This document shows, piece after piece, positions 8,936 through 17,079 of a stretch of 64,000 bases of DNA. The notes under the pieces were generated by a model, which had not been told where the DNA came from, did not search any database, and worked only from the letters and a program-made list of their open reading frames with translations. Every line of letters begins with the position of its first letter. Position 1 is the stretch's first letter. Source of the DNA: Streptomyces sp. LHD-70 (GTDB lineage: Bacteria > Actinomycetota > Actinomycetes > Streptomycetales > Streptomycetaceae); assembly GCF_031157275.1 (NCBI RefSeq), contig NZ_JAVIFW010000024.1, forward strand, positions 54,184-118,183, in the 5' to 3' direction. A program made the position numbers and the translations under genes.

Positions 8936-10368
8936 GCCTCGACACCCCACCCGAGGTCACCCCACCCGAAGTCACCTCTCACGAGGTCACCCCACCCGAA
9001 GCCCCACCCGAGGTAACCGACCCCAGCTCGCCCGAGCTGCGCGACCAGCTGCTCGCGCGCCAGGAGCGGCGGGAGTCCGCCGCCCGCACCTACGCCCGTA
9101 CGCTCCCGGTCGCGCCGGTCCGCGCGCTCGGCGCGCAGGTCACGGGCGCCGACGGGCGTACGTACCTCGACTGCCTGTCCGGCGCGGGCACGCTCGCGCT
9201 CGGGCACAACCACCCCGATGTGGTGGCGGCGATTCGGGCCGACCTGGACTCCGGCGTTCCGCTGCACGCGCTCGACATGATCACGCCGCAGAAGGACGCG
9301 TTCTCCGAGGAGCTGCTCACGCGGCTGCCCGGCGCGCTGCGCGGCGAGGCCCGGCTGCACTTCTGCGGTCCGGCGGGCACCGATGCCGTGGAGGCCGCGA
9401 TCAAGCTGGCGCAGGCGGCGACCGGACGGCGCGGGGTCGTGGCGTTCAGCGGCGCGTACCACGGCATGACGGTCGGCGCCTCGGCCGTGTCCGGGCCCGC
9501 GCGGATGCGGTCCACGGTGGGCGCGGACGCGCTGCCGGTGACGCGGATCCCGTTCCCGTACGCGTACCGCTGCCCGTTCGGGGTCGGCGCACCGCAGTCC
9601 GGGGAGCTGGCGGCGCGGCTCCTGGAGAACTTCCTGACCGACCCGAGCAGCGGGGCGGGCGAGCCCGCCGCGGTGATCCTTGAGGTGGTCCAGGGCGAGG
9701 GCGGCGTGATCGAGGGCCCCGACTCCTGGCTGCGGGAGGTCCGCCGGATCACCGAGGAGCGCGGCATCGTCCTGATCGTCGACGAGGTGCAGACCGGAGT
9801 GGGCCGTACCGGGCACTTCTGGGCCTGCGAGCGGGCCGGGGTCACCCCGGACGTACTCGTCGCGTCGAAGGCGGTCGGCGGCGGTCTGCCGCTCGCGGTC
9901 CTCGCCTACCGGCCCGAGCTCGACCAGTGGCTGCCCGGCGACCACACCGGCACGTTCCGGGGCAACACGCTCGCGATGACGGCCGGCCGCGTCACCCTGC
10001 GTACGGTCGCCGAGCAGCAGCTCGCCGAGCGGGCCGCGAAGCTCGGGGAACGGCTCCGGCTCGGGCTGCGTCAACTGGCCGACGACAACGCGCGGTTGGG
10101 TGACGTACGAGGGCGTGGGCTGATGAACGGCGTGGAGCTGGTCGACCCGGACGCCGCGCCGGACCGGATCGGCTCCCGGCCCGCGGACCCGGAGTTCGCG
10201 CGGCGGCTGCGCGCGACCTGCCTGGGGCAGGGCCTGATGCTTGAGCTGGGCGGCCGCTCGGACAGCGTGCTCAGGCTGCTTCCGCCGCTGGTCGTGACGG
10301 ACACCGAGCTCGACTCGGTCCTGGAGCGCATCGCCGCGGCGCTGCGCGAGGCGGAGCGTGCCGCGTGA
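8932..10368 (+). CDS. Diaminobutyrate--2-oxoglutarate aminotransferase (RhbA-like)
   Basis: Class III PLP aminotransferase, 478 residues. It carries CGPAGTDAVEAAIKLAQ, AYHGMT, the PLP-Asp motif IVDEVQTGVGRTG and the Schiff-base lysine K313 in ASKAVGGG. In rhizobactin-type clusters the RhbA enzyme makes L-2,4-diaminobutyrate from aspartate semialdehyde, and its RhbB partner decarboxylates it to 1,3-diaminopropane; the same pair is adjacent here. The N-terminal 30 residues are low complexity, with a repeated PPEVT unit, and look like an unstructured extension. ATGA and GTGA overlaps on both sides indicate tight translational coupling. This gene is not part of standard des clusters. Confidence 0.85.
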   Translation: MSLDTPPEVTPPEVTSHEVTPPEAPPEVTDPSSPELRDQLLARQERRESAARTYARTLPVAPVRALGAQVTGADGRTYLDCLSGAGTLALGHNHPDVVAAIRADLDSGVPLHALDMITPQKDAFSEELLTRLPGALRGEARLHFCGPAGTDAVEAAIKLAQAATGRRGVVAFSGAYHGMTVGASAVSGPARMRSTVGADALPVTRIPFPYAYRCPFGVGAPQSGELAARLLENFLTDPSSGAGEPAAVILEVVQGEGGVIEGPDSWLREVRRITEERGIVLIVDEVQTGVGRTGHFWACERAGVTPDVLVASKAVGGGLPLAVLAYRPELDQWLPGDHTGTFRGNTLAMTAGRVTLRTVAEQQLAERAAKLGERLRLGLRQLADDNARLGDVRGRGLMNGVELVDPDAAPDRIGSRPADPEFARRLRATCLGQGLMLELGGRSDSVLRLLPPLVVTDTELDSVLERIAAALREAERAA

Positions 10369-11939
10369 ACGAGCACATCAGCGAAGCGCAGAGTCCTGTG
10401 CACCCCGCGAGCGTCGCCGGAGGAACCGAAGGACCGGCCGCACTGCGGGAGTTGACCGACGTCGTGCTCACCGCGCTCGCCGACGGCGCGGTCGAGCGCG
10501 GCGGCCCGCTCCCGGCGGGCGGCCCGGACGCGGTCGCCGCGGACGTACGGGCGCACTGCTCGCCCGTACTGCCGCTTGACGGCACCGGCGCCGAGGCCGC
10601 GCTGCGGGAGCTCGTGCAGGCCATGACGCGGGGCGCCGCCGACCCGTCCGACCCGCACTGCGTGGCGCATCTGCACTGCCCGCCGCTCGCCGTGGCGGCG
10701 GCGGCCGACCTCGCGGCGTCGGCGCTCAACCCGTCGATGGACTCCTGGGACCAGGCGCCCGCGGCGGGCGTGATCGAGGCCGAGGTGACCAACTCCCTCG
10801 CGGAGCTGGTGTATCCGGGCGCCCACGAGACCCCGGACGCCCTTGTCACCAGCGGCGGCACCGAGTCCAACCTGGTGGCGCTGCTGCTCGCACGGGAGCG
10901 CGCGCGGGCCGCCGGGGAGCGCACCGTGCAGGTGGTGTGCGGGGCGAACGCGCACCACTCCGTGCAGCGCGCCGCCTGGATGCTGGGCCTGCCGACCCCG
11001 GCGGTGGTGGACTGCCCGGCCGGGCGGATGGACCCGCGTTCCCTCGACCGGGTGCTCGGCGCGTACGCCGGGATGCCGGTGCTCGTGGTCGCCACCGCGG
11101 GCACCACCGACGAGGGCCTGATCGACCCGCTGCCCGAACTCGCCGACGTCACGGCCGCGCACGGCGCCGAGCTGCACGTGGACGCCGCGTACGGCGGTCC
11201 GCTGCTGTTCAGCGAGCGGCTCGCGCCCCGGCTCGCGGGGATCGAGCGGGCCGTGTCGGTCACGTTCGACCTGCACAAGCTGGGCTGGCAGCCGGTCGCG
11301 GCGGGCATCCTGGCGGTACGGGACGCGCGTCAGATCGACCATCTCTCGTTCCAGGCCGACTACTTGAACGCGGACGACGACACCGAGGCGGGCCTGCCCG
11401 ATCTGCTCGGCCGGTCCATCCGCACCTCGCGCCGCCCGGACGCCCTGAAGATCGCGGTGACGCTGCGCGCGCTCGGCCGCAGGGGCCTGGGCGAGCTGGT
11501 CGAGCACTGCGTGCGGACCGCGCAGGACTTCGCCGCCGCCGTCGCCGCCCACCCGGAGCTGCGGGTGCGGGCCGGCGAGCCGGGCATCAGCACGGTCCTG
11601 TTCCGCCCGCGCGCGGCCGACGCGCTGCCCGCCGCCGAGGGGGACGCCCTGGTCGCCGCGGTCCGCAGGCGGCTGCTCGACGACGGCCGCGGCGTAGTCG
11701 GACGGGCGGTCGCCGAGGACCCCGAAACCGACAGCGGGGAGCGGAAGTTGTGGCTCAAGGCCACGCTCCTGCACCCGCGCACCGGCGCCGTCGACCTCGC
11801 GGCCCTGCTCAAGCTGGTCGCCCACTGCGCGGCCGAGGAGAGCGCCACCCCGTCCCCGAACGCCCCCTACGTCCCCGCCCCGGCATCCCCCACCGAAGAC
11901 CTCCGCACGAGGGCCCGCAGCCAAGGAGTCCCCCAGTGA
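10365..11939 (+). CDS. 2,4-diaminobutyrate decarboxylase (RhbB-like)
   Basis: Second group II PLP decarboxylase of the locus, 524 residues. Motifs are LNPSMDSWDQAPAAG, SGGTESNLVALLLARE, HHSVQRAAWMLGL, HVDAAYGGPLLFSE and the Schiff-base lysine K305 in DLHKLGWQPVAAG. The direct link to the upstream aminotransferase suggests it turns L-2,4-diaminobutyrate into 1,3-diaminopropane, complementing lysine-to-cadaverine by DesA; specificity is inferred from context. The GTG start overlaps the previous stop, and its own stop overlaps the next GTG. Confidence 0.85.
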   Translation: MNEHISEAQSPVHPASVAGGTEGPAALRELTDVVLTALADGAVERGGPLPAGGPDAVAADVRAHCSPVLPLDGTGAEAALRELVQAMTRGAADPSDPHCVAHLHCPPLAVAAAADLAASALNPSMDSWDQAPAAGVIEAEVTNSLAELVYPGAHETPDALVTSGGTESNLVALLLARERARAAGERTVQVVCGANAHHSVQRAAWMLGLPTPAVVDCPAGRMDPRSLDRVLGAYAGMPVLVVATAGTTDEGLIDPLPELADVTAAHGAELHVDAAYGGPLLFSERLAPRLAGIERAVSVTFDLHKLGWQPVAAGILAVRDARQIDHLSFQADYLNADDDTEAGLPDLLGRSIRTSRRPDALKIAVTLRALGRRGLGELVEHCVRTAQDFAAAVAAHPELRVRAGEPGISTVLFRPRAADALPAAEGDALVAAVRRRLLDDGRGVVGRAVAEDPETDSGERKLWLKATLLHPRTGAVDLAALLKLVAHCAAEESATPSPNAPYVPAPASPTEDLRTRARSQGVPQ

Positions 11940-13348
11940 GCACCGCACCCAGCTCGGACATTTACGAAGAGACCTTCGACCTGCTCGGCGTGGGCATCGG
12001 CCCCTTCAACCTGTCGCTCGCCGCGCTCGCCGACGGCGTGCCGGGCCTGCGCACCGCCTTCCTCGAACAGCGCACGGCCTTCCACTGGCACCCGGGCCTG
12101 CTGATCGAGGGCGCCACGCTCCAGGTGCCCTTCCTCGCCGACCTGGTGAGCCTGGTGGAGCCGACCAGCCCGTGGTCGTTCCTGAACTACATCAAGACCA
12201 AGGAGCGGCTCTTCCCGTTCTACTTCGCGGAGAAGTTCCACATCCAGCGCGCCGAGTACGACGCGTACTGCCGCTGGGTCAGCGGGCAGTTGGCCTCGTG
12301 CCGGTTCGGGCACCAGGTGGACACCGTGCGCTGGGACGCGGGGCGCGGCGCGTTCGAGGTGGGCTTCACGCGGCTCGACGAGAACGGCGGCGCGGAGGGC
12401 GTGGGCCGGTACTTCGCCCGGCACCTGGCGCTCGGTGTGGGGACGGCGCCGCGCGTGCCGCAGGCCCTGCGCGCGCTGGCCGACGATCCGTCCGTACCGG
12501 TCTGGCACTCGGCCGAATACCTGGCGCGGCGCCCGGAGTTGCTGGCCGCCGAGCACATCACGGTGGTCGGCTCGGGCCAGTCGGGCGCGGAGGTCTTCCT
12601 CGACCTGCTTCGCCACCGCCCGCAGGGCAACGAGGGGCTGACGTGGCTCGCTCGTACGGAGGCGTTCGCGCCCATGGAGTACAGCAAGCTGGGCCTCGAG
12701 CAGTTCACGCCCGACTACACGCGCTATTTCCACGGACTGACCGAGCCCGTACGGAACGAACTCCTGCCCCGCCAGTGGCAGTTGCACAAGGGCGTCAGCG
12801 GGGACACGCTCGGCGAGATCCACGACGAGCTGTATCTGCGCACCCTCGACGGCGGCTGGCCGGACGCGGCGCTCACCCCCGGGGTGGCCGTGGAGTCGGC
12901 GGAGCGCAGCGGGGGCCGGCTGAAGCTCGGCCTCAGCCACGCCCAACAGCGGTCCGAGGCGCACCTGGTGACGGATGCCGTGGTGGCCGCGACGGGGTAC
13001 GCGGAGCGGCCCGTGGACGGGCTGATCGAGCCGCTGCTCCCGCATCTGTCGCGGGACGGCTCGGGCCGGCCGGACATCGACGCGCGGCACCGGCTCGTGC
13101 TCGACGAGGAGGTGGGCGGTTCGGTGTTCGTGCAGAACGCGGAGCGGCACACGCACGGCGTGGGTGCGCCGGACCTGGGGCTCGCCGCCTGGCGTTCCGC
13201 GGTGATCCTCAACTCCCTTACGGGCGAGCCGGTCTACCCGCTGCCGGAGCGGACCGCGTTCACGACGTTCGGTCTGGCGCCCTCCGGTGCGCGCCCCGAG
13301 CGGCAGGCGGCGCAGGAGAACGGACATCAGGGCTTGCGCACCAGGTAA
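11936..13348 (+). CDS. Second siderophore N-monooxygenase (RhbE-like diamine hydroxylase)
   Basis: A 470-residue paralogue of DesB with FAD motif GVGIGPFNLSLA, NADPH motif GSGQSGAEVFLDLL, and a C-terminal ATGYAERP motif. It probably N-hydroxylates 1,3-diaminopropane, matching RhbE of the rhizobactin pathway, because it directly follows the diaminobutyrate aminotransferase/decarboxylase pair; the alternative is redundancy with DesB. The GTG start overlaps the upstream stop. Its TAA stop lies inside a third iron-box-like palindrome at 13341-13359, which ends this translationally coupled run. Confidence 0.87.
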   Translation: MSTAPSSDIYEETFDLLGVGIGPFNLSLAALADGVPGLRTAFLEQRTAFHWHPGLLIEGATLQVPFLADLVSLVEPTSPWSFLNYIKTKERLFPFYFAEKFHIQRAEYDAYCRWVSGQLASCRFGHQVDTVRWDAGRGAFEVGFTRLDENGGAEGVGRYFARHLALGVGTAPRVPQALRALADDPSVPVWHSAEYLARRPELLAAEHITVVGSGQSGAEVFLDLLRHRPQGNEGLTWLARTEAFAPMEYSKLGLEQFTPDYTRYFHGLTEPVRNELLPRQWQLHKGVSGDTLGEIHDELYLRTLDGGWPDAALTPGVAVESAERSGGRLKLGLSHAQQRSEAHLVTDAVVAATGYAERPVDGLIEPLLPHLSRDGSGRPDIDARHRLVLDEEVGGSVFVQNAERHTHGVGAPDLGLAAWRSAVILNSLTGEPVYPLPERTAFTTFGLAPSGARPERQAAQENGHQGLRTR

Positions 13349-13359
13349 GCCTTACCTAA
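13341..13359 (+). promoter_or_regulatory. Internal iron box overlapping the stop codon of the RhbE-like gene
   Basis: CCAGGTAAGCCTTACCTAA matches 14 of 19 iron-box positions and contains a perfect inverted repeat AGGTAAG/CTTACCT around one base. It lies 75 bp before the first NIS synthetase and is followed by AT-richer sequence (TTATTCATC), consistent with an iron-controlled internal promoter for the second half of the locus. Confidence 0.7.
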
Positions 13360-13433
13360 GTTATTCATCGGGCCGTCCGATCCGCACCGCACGCGCGGCC
13401 GTCGGACCGGTCGCAAACAGAAAGAGAACTTCC

Positions 13434-15164
13434 ATGAGCAGCTCGCCAGCGGCCACCCCGGTCACCGCCGCCGATGCCGCCGCCACCGAGAGCCTCCTGC
13501 GCTGCTGGATCCGCGAGACCGCGGTGCCCCGCCCCACAAGCGACCTCCTGACGCTGCCGCTGCCCGCGAGCGGCGTCACCGTCGAGGCCCCCGTCCTGTA
13601 CTGGTCCCCCGTCGGCTGGCACCGCTTCGGCCCCGCCCGCGTCCAGGGCACCGGCACCCCGCTCGCCGCGCCGGCGCTCGCCGCCCTCATCGCGGTCGAG
13701 ACGGCCGCCGCCGACCCGGCCCAGGTGGCCGACCTGACGGCGCGGGTCGCCGACTCCACGCGCCGTACCGCCGAGTTCGTCCGCAGCCGCGCCGAACACC
13801 GCGAGGACCCCGAGGGCGCGACCGCGTTCATCGCCGCCGAGCAGGCCCTGATCACCGGGCACCCGCTGCACCCGACGCCGAAGAGCCGCGAGGGCCTCAC
13901 AGACGCCGAACTCCTCGCGTACTCCCCGGAGTTGCGCGGCTCGTTCGCGCTGCACTGGTTCGCCGCCGACCCGTCGGTGATCAGCGCCGACTCCACGCTC
14001 GCGGGCCGCACCGCGCAGGGCCTGATGACCGAGCTGGCGGAGGACTCCGTACGCGCCCCCGAAGGCACCGTCCTCGTACCGGCCCACCCGTGGCAGGCCA
14101 AGGACATCGTGACCCGCCCCGGCGTGCGCGCCCTGCTCGACGCCGGGCTCCTTCACGACCTGGGCCAGGCGGGCCCGGAGTGGTCGCCGACCTCCTCGGT
14201 GCGCACCGTGTACCGCGCCGACGCCAACGTGATGCTGAAGTTCTCCCTCGGCCTGCGCATCACCAACTCCCGCCGCGAGAACATGCGCGTGGAGCTGGAG
14301 CGCGGTGCCGCCATCGACCGGCTGCTCGCGGCCGGACTCGGGGACACGCTGCGCGCCGAGCACCCCGGTTTCGACATCGTGCGGGACCCGGCGTGGATCG
14401 CCGTGGACGCGCCCGACGGCTCCCCGACGGGCCTGGACGTCGTGGTCCGCGACAACCCGTTCCCCGCGGACCCCGAAGCCGTACAGGCCGTGTGCGCCGC
14501 AGGCCTGGTCGCACCCCGTCCGGACCTCGGCCCGGACGCGCCCTCGCAGCTCGCGACCGTGGTGCGCGGCCTCGCGGAGCGCACCGGCCGCGGCGTCACC
14601 GACGTCGCGGACGACTGGTTCGCCCGCTACCTCGACACCGTCGTCACCCCGGTCCTGTGGCTGTACGCCACATACGGCCTGGGCCTGGAGGCGCACCAGC
14701 AGAACACCCTGGTCGTCCTCGACGAGGACGGCTGGCCCGTCGGCGGCCGCTACCGCGACAACCAGGGCTACTACTTCTCCCCCACCCGCTCGACGGCCCT
14801 GTACGGCTGGATCGACGCCGTCGGCCGGGACCTCGGCACGTACGTCGACGACGAGGTCATCGACGAGCGGCTCGCCTACTACGTCGGCATCAACAACATG
14901 CTCGGCATGGTCGGCGCCCTCGGCTCGCAGGGCCTCGCGGACGAGGACGCGCTCCTCCGCCGCGCCGCCGACGCCCTCGGCAAGCTGGCCGCCGAGCACG
15001 GCGACCGGCTGCGCCTGGCCACCACGCTGCGCACCGCCGAAACCCTGCGCTGCAAGGCCAACCTGCTGACCCGGGTGCAGGGCATGGACGAGCTGACCGG
15101 CCCGCTCGAGGCCCAGTCGGTGTACGTGGACCTCGCCAACCCCCTTGCCGGAGCGGCCCGATGA
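13434..15164 (+). CDS. NIS siderophore synthetase 1 (IucA/IucC family, RhbC-like)
   Basis: NRPS-independent siderophore synthetase that adenylates a carboxylate and condenses it with a hydroxylamine or amine. The 576-residue product has GHPLHPTPKSREG near 142-154, VPAHPWQAKD, then SSVRTVYRADANVMLKFSL around 255-275 with ITNSRRENMR, and EAHQQNTLVV with GRYRDNQGYYFS near 419-448. The segment LKFSLGLRITNSR resembles the citrate-activating type A enzymes such as IucA/RhbC rather than DesD. The start has a weak AAAGAGAAC ribosome site; the stop overlaps the acyltransferase start (ATGA). Substrate class is inferred. Confidence 0.85.
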   Translation: MSSSPAATPVTAADAAATESLLRCWIRETAVPRPTSDLLTLPLPASGVTVEAPVLYWSPVGWHRFGPARVQGTGTPLAAPALAALIAVETAAADPAQVADLTARVADSTRRTAEFVRSRAEHREDPEGATAFIAAEQALITGHPLHPTPKSREGLTDAELLAYSPELRGSFALHWFAADPSVISADSTLAGRTAQGLMTELAEDSVRAPEGTVLVPAHPWQAKDIVTRPGVRALLDAGLLHDLGQAGPEWSPTSSVRTVYRADANVMLKFSLGLRITNSRRENMRVELERGAAIDRLLAAGLGDTLRAEHPGFDIVRDPAWIAVDAPDGSPTGLDVVVRDNPFPADPEAVQAVCAAGLVAPRPDLGPDAPSQLATVVRGLAERTGRGVTDVADDWFARYLDTVVTPVLWLYATYGLGLEAHQQNTLVVLDEDGWPVGGRYRDNQGYYFSPTRSTALYGWIDAVGRDLGTYVDDEVIDERLAYYVGINNMLGMVGALGSQGLADEDALLRRAADALGKLAAEHGDRLRLATTLRTAETLRCKANLLTRVQGMDELTGPLEAQSVYVDLANPLAGAAR

Positions 15165-15739
15165 CAACGACACCCCCTACGCAGAAGACGCCGCCGTCCA
15201 CGATGACCGCGATGAAGGCCGACCTCGACGAGGGCGTGTTCACGCTGCGCGCCGTCGACCCGGTCGGCGACCTGGCCGACGTGCACGGCTGGATGAACGA
15301 CCCGGAGGTGGCGCGCTTCTGGGAGATGCCGCTGCCCGAGCAGCAGATCGAGGCCTACCTGCGCGAACAGCGCGCCAGCGCCCACTCGACCCCGTACCTG
15401 GGCTGTGTCGACGGTACGCCGATGAGCTACTGGGAGCTGTACCGCGCCGACCTCGACCCGCTCGCCGCGCACTATGCGGCCAAGCCCCGCGACGCGGGCG
15501 TCCACCTCCTCCTCGGCCCCTCGGACTTCCGCGGCCGCGGCCTCGGGGCACGCCTCCTGCGCGCGGTCTCGGACTGGCAGCTGTCGGTCCAGCCGTACGC
15601 GGAGCGCGTCGTCGCCGAACCCGATGTACGCAACGTCCGCTCGGTGCGCGCCTTCGAGCGTGCCGGGTTCCGCAAGGTCCGCGAGCTGGACCTGCCGGAC
15701 AAGCGTGCCGCGTTCATGGTCCGCGAGCGCAGCGCGTGA
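15161..15739 (+). CDS. Hydroxylamine N-acyltransferase, GNAT family (IucB/RhbD-like)
   Basis: Transfers an acyl group, probably acetyl, from CoA to the N-hydroxylated diamine to make the hydroxamate. The 192-residue protein shows the siderophore-acyltransferase pattern: HGWMNDPEVARFWEMP, then YLGCVDGTPMSYWELY, GVHLLLGPSDFRGRGLGARLLRA (acyl-CoA loop) and EPDVRNVRSVRAFERAGFRK. It is the only acyltransferase in the locus, so it must serve any hydroxamate arms made here. ATGA/GTGA overlaps tie it to the NIS synthetase before it and the exporter after it. In des clusters DesC has this role; I cannot tell acetyl from succinyl preference by eye. Confidence 0.87.
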   Translation: MTTTPPTQKTPPSTMTAMKADLDEGVFTLRAVDPVGDLADVHGWMNDPEVARFWEMPLPEQQIEAYLREQRASAHSTPYLGCVDGTPMSYWELYRADLDPLAAHYAAKPRDAGVHLLLGPSDFRGRGLGARLLRAVSDWQLSVQPYAERVVAEPDVRNVRSVRAFERAGFRKVRELDLPDKRAAFMVRERSA

Positions 15740-17079
15740 ACCGGGGGGTACTGCTGTGCGCGGCCGGCCTGCACATGGCCACGCAGTCGGCGCTCGCGCC
15801 CTTCTATCCGAAGCTGTTCCGGGAGGCCTTCGGCGTGCGTGAGTTCGGCGCGACCGGCGTCTTCCTGATGGTGTGCCAGCTGGCGGCGATCGTCTCCCTG
15901 CCCCTGTGGGGCCGGGCGACCCGCCGCTACCCGCTGGCCCGCCTGGTGACGGCCGGCCAGAGCGCGGCAGTGCTCCTCGCGGCCTCCCTGGCCCTGGCCC
16001 CGAACTTCCCGACGTTCACGGTCCTCTCGGTCCTGCTGATCGCCGCGAAGTCGGTGGTCCTGCTCGCGTACCCGTCGATCGCCCGCGGCCACGCAAAGGG
16101 CCTGTTCCCAGGGGTACTTCAGTACGTGGCGGTCCTGCACGGCGCGTCCATCGCGGCGACGCTGCTGGGCACGGTGGTGGTGACGGTCCCGAACCCACGG
16201 GTCGCCCTGCCCCTGCTGGCGGTGGCGGAACTGGGCCTGCTGCTCCTCCTGTCCGCTGTGGGCAGGCGTTCCGCAGACCGCTCTCCCACCGCTGTACCTG
16301 CTGTGGGCAGGCGTTCCGCAGGGGCTTCTCCCACCCCCACCCCCACCCCCACCGCTGTGGGCAGGCGTTCCGCAGGGCGGAACGGGTGGGCACAGCCCAC
16401 GACGGCGGGACAGACGCCCGACAAGCTCAAGCTGGCCTACCTGGCAGCCTTCGTCCTCGCGTACGCCGTCGCCGTCTACTCCGTACGCCCGTACTTCACC
16501 GAGTACGCAACCGCCGGAGGCACCAGCACGCAAGAGGCCGCACTCCTCTTCGTACTCCCCCACATCGCCGTACTGGCCGTACTCCCCGCAGCAAGCGCCC
16601 TGCGCAACAGGCTCGGGAGCGCCCTGCTCCCCACCGCCCTCGCCCTCGGCGCAGCCGGCCTCGCGTGGCAGGCGATGACCACGGACCCCGTGGCCCTGGC
16701 AGCCGCCAGAACCCTCTTCGGCCTGGGCCTGGGCCTGAGCCAAGTCGCCCTGGACCACCGGGTCCTGACGGCCTCGGGTGACAGCCCGACGTACAGCCTG
16801 ATCGCCACAGCCCAGACCGCAGGTCTCCTCCTGGCACCCCTCGTAGCCACCCTCACCGCGAAAGCGGACCTCACCGGTCCTCTCCTCGCCGGCGCAGCCC
16901 TCCTCACACTCCTCGCCCTGCTCACCCCGACCGAAAGGCACCACCCGCATGAGCACGCACCCCGTCCCCGAACTCCACGACGTGTCGCCGGAGTCCTGGC
17001 GCGAGGCGAACCGTCGGCTGCTCGCGAAGACCCTGTCGGAGTTCGCGTTCGAGGAACTGATCAAGCCCGAAGCGCTTGA
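15736..17079 (+). CDS. MFS transporter, probable siderophore exporter
   Basis: Polytopic membrane protein of 447 residues with two bundles of hydrophobic helices separated by a central loop. The GTG start overlaps the acyltransferase stop. The loop (about residues 174-224) has three copies of a VGRRSAG-type peptide encoded by a DNA repeat, see 16255-16396. The reading frame runs on beyond the last helix (LLAGAALLTLLALL) for about 48 polar Arg/Pro/His-rich residues, so the gene overlaps the next NIS synthetase by 131 nt in another frame. Position between biosynthesis and uptake genes argues for export of the finished siderophore, although import is possible. Confidence 0.82.
   Translation: MNRGVLLCAAGLHMATQSALAPFYPKLFREAFGVREFGATGVFLMVCQLAAIVSLPLWGRATRRYPLARLVTAGQSAAVLLAASLALAPNFPTFTVLSVLLIAAKSVVLLAYPSIARGHAKGLFPGVLQYVAVLHGASIAATLLGTVVVTVPNPRVALPLLAVAELGLLLLLSAVGRRSADRSPTAVPAVGRRSAGASPTPTPTPTAVGRRSAGRNGWAQPTTAGQTPDKLKLAYLAAFVLAYAVAVYSVRPYFTEYATAGGTSTQEAALLFVLPHIAVLAVLPAASALRNRLGSALLPTALALGAAGLAWQAMTTDPVALAAARTLFGLGLGLSQVALDHRVLTASGDSPTYSLIATAQTAGLLLAPLVATLTAKADLTGPLLAGAALLTLLALLTPTERHHPHEHAPRPRTPRRVAGVLARGEPSAAREDPVGVRVRGTDQARSA
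16255..16396. repeat. Three copies of a 22-bp repeat inside the MFS central loop
   Basis: Copies starting CTGTGGGCAGGCGTTCCG lie at 16255-16276, 16300-16321 and 16354-16375, separated by C-rich CCCACC tracts. The last copy forms an imperfect hairpin with GCGGAACGGGTGGGCACAGC. The insert keeps the reading frame. Confidence 0.88.

Noticed and set aside
16255..16396. Insertion sequence remnant in the exporter gene
   Set aside because: No transposase fragment, terminal inverted repeats or target duplication; a simple three-copy repeat explains it.
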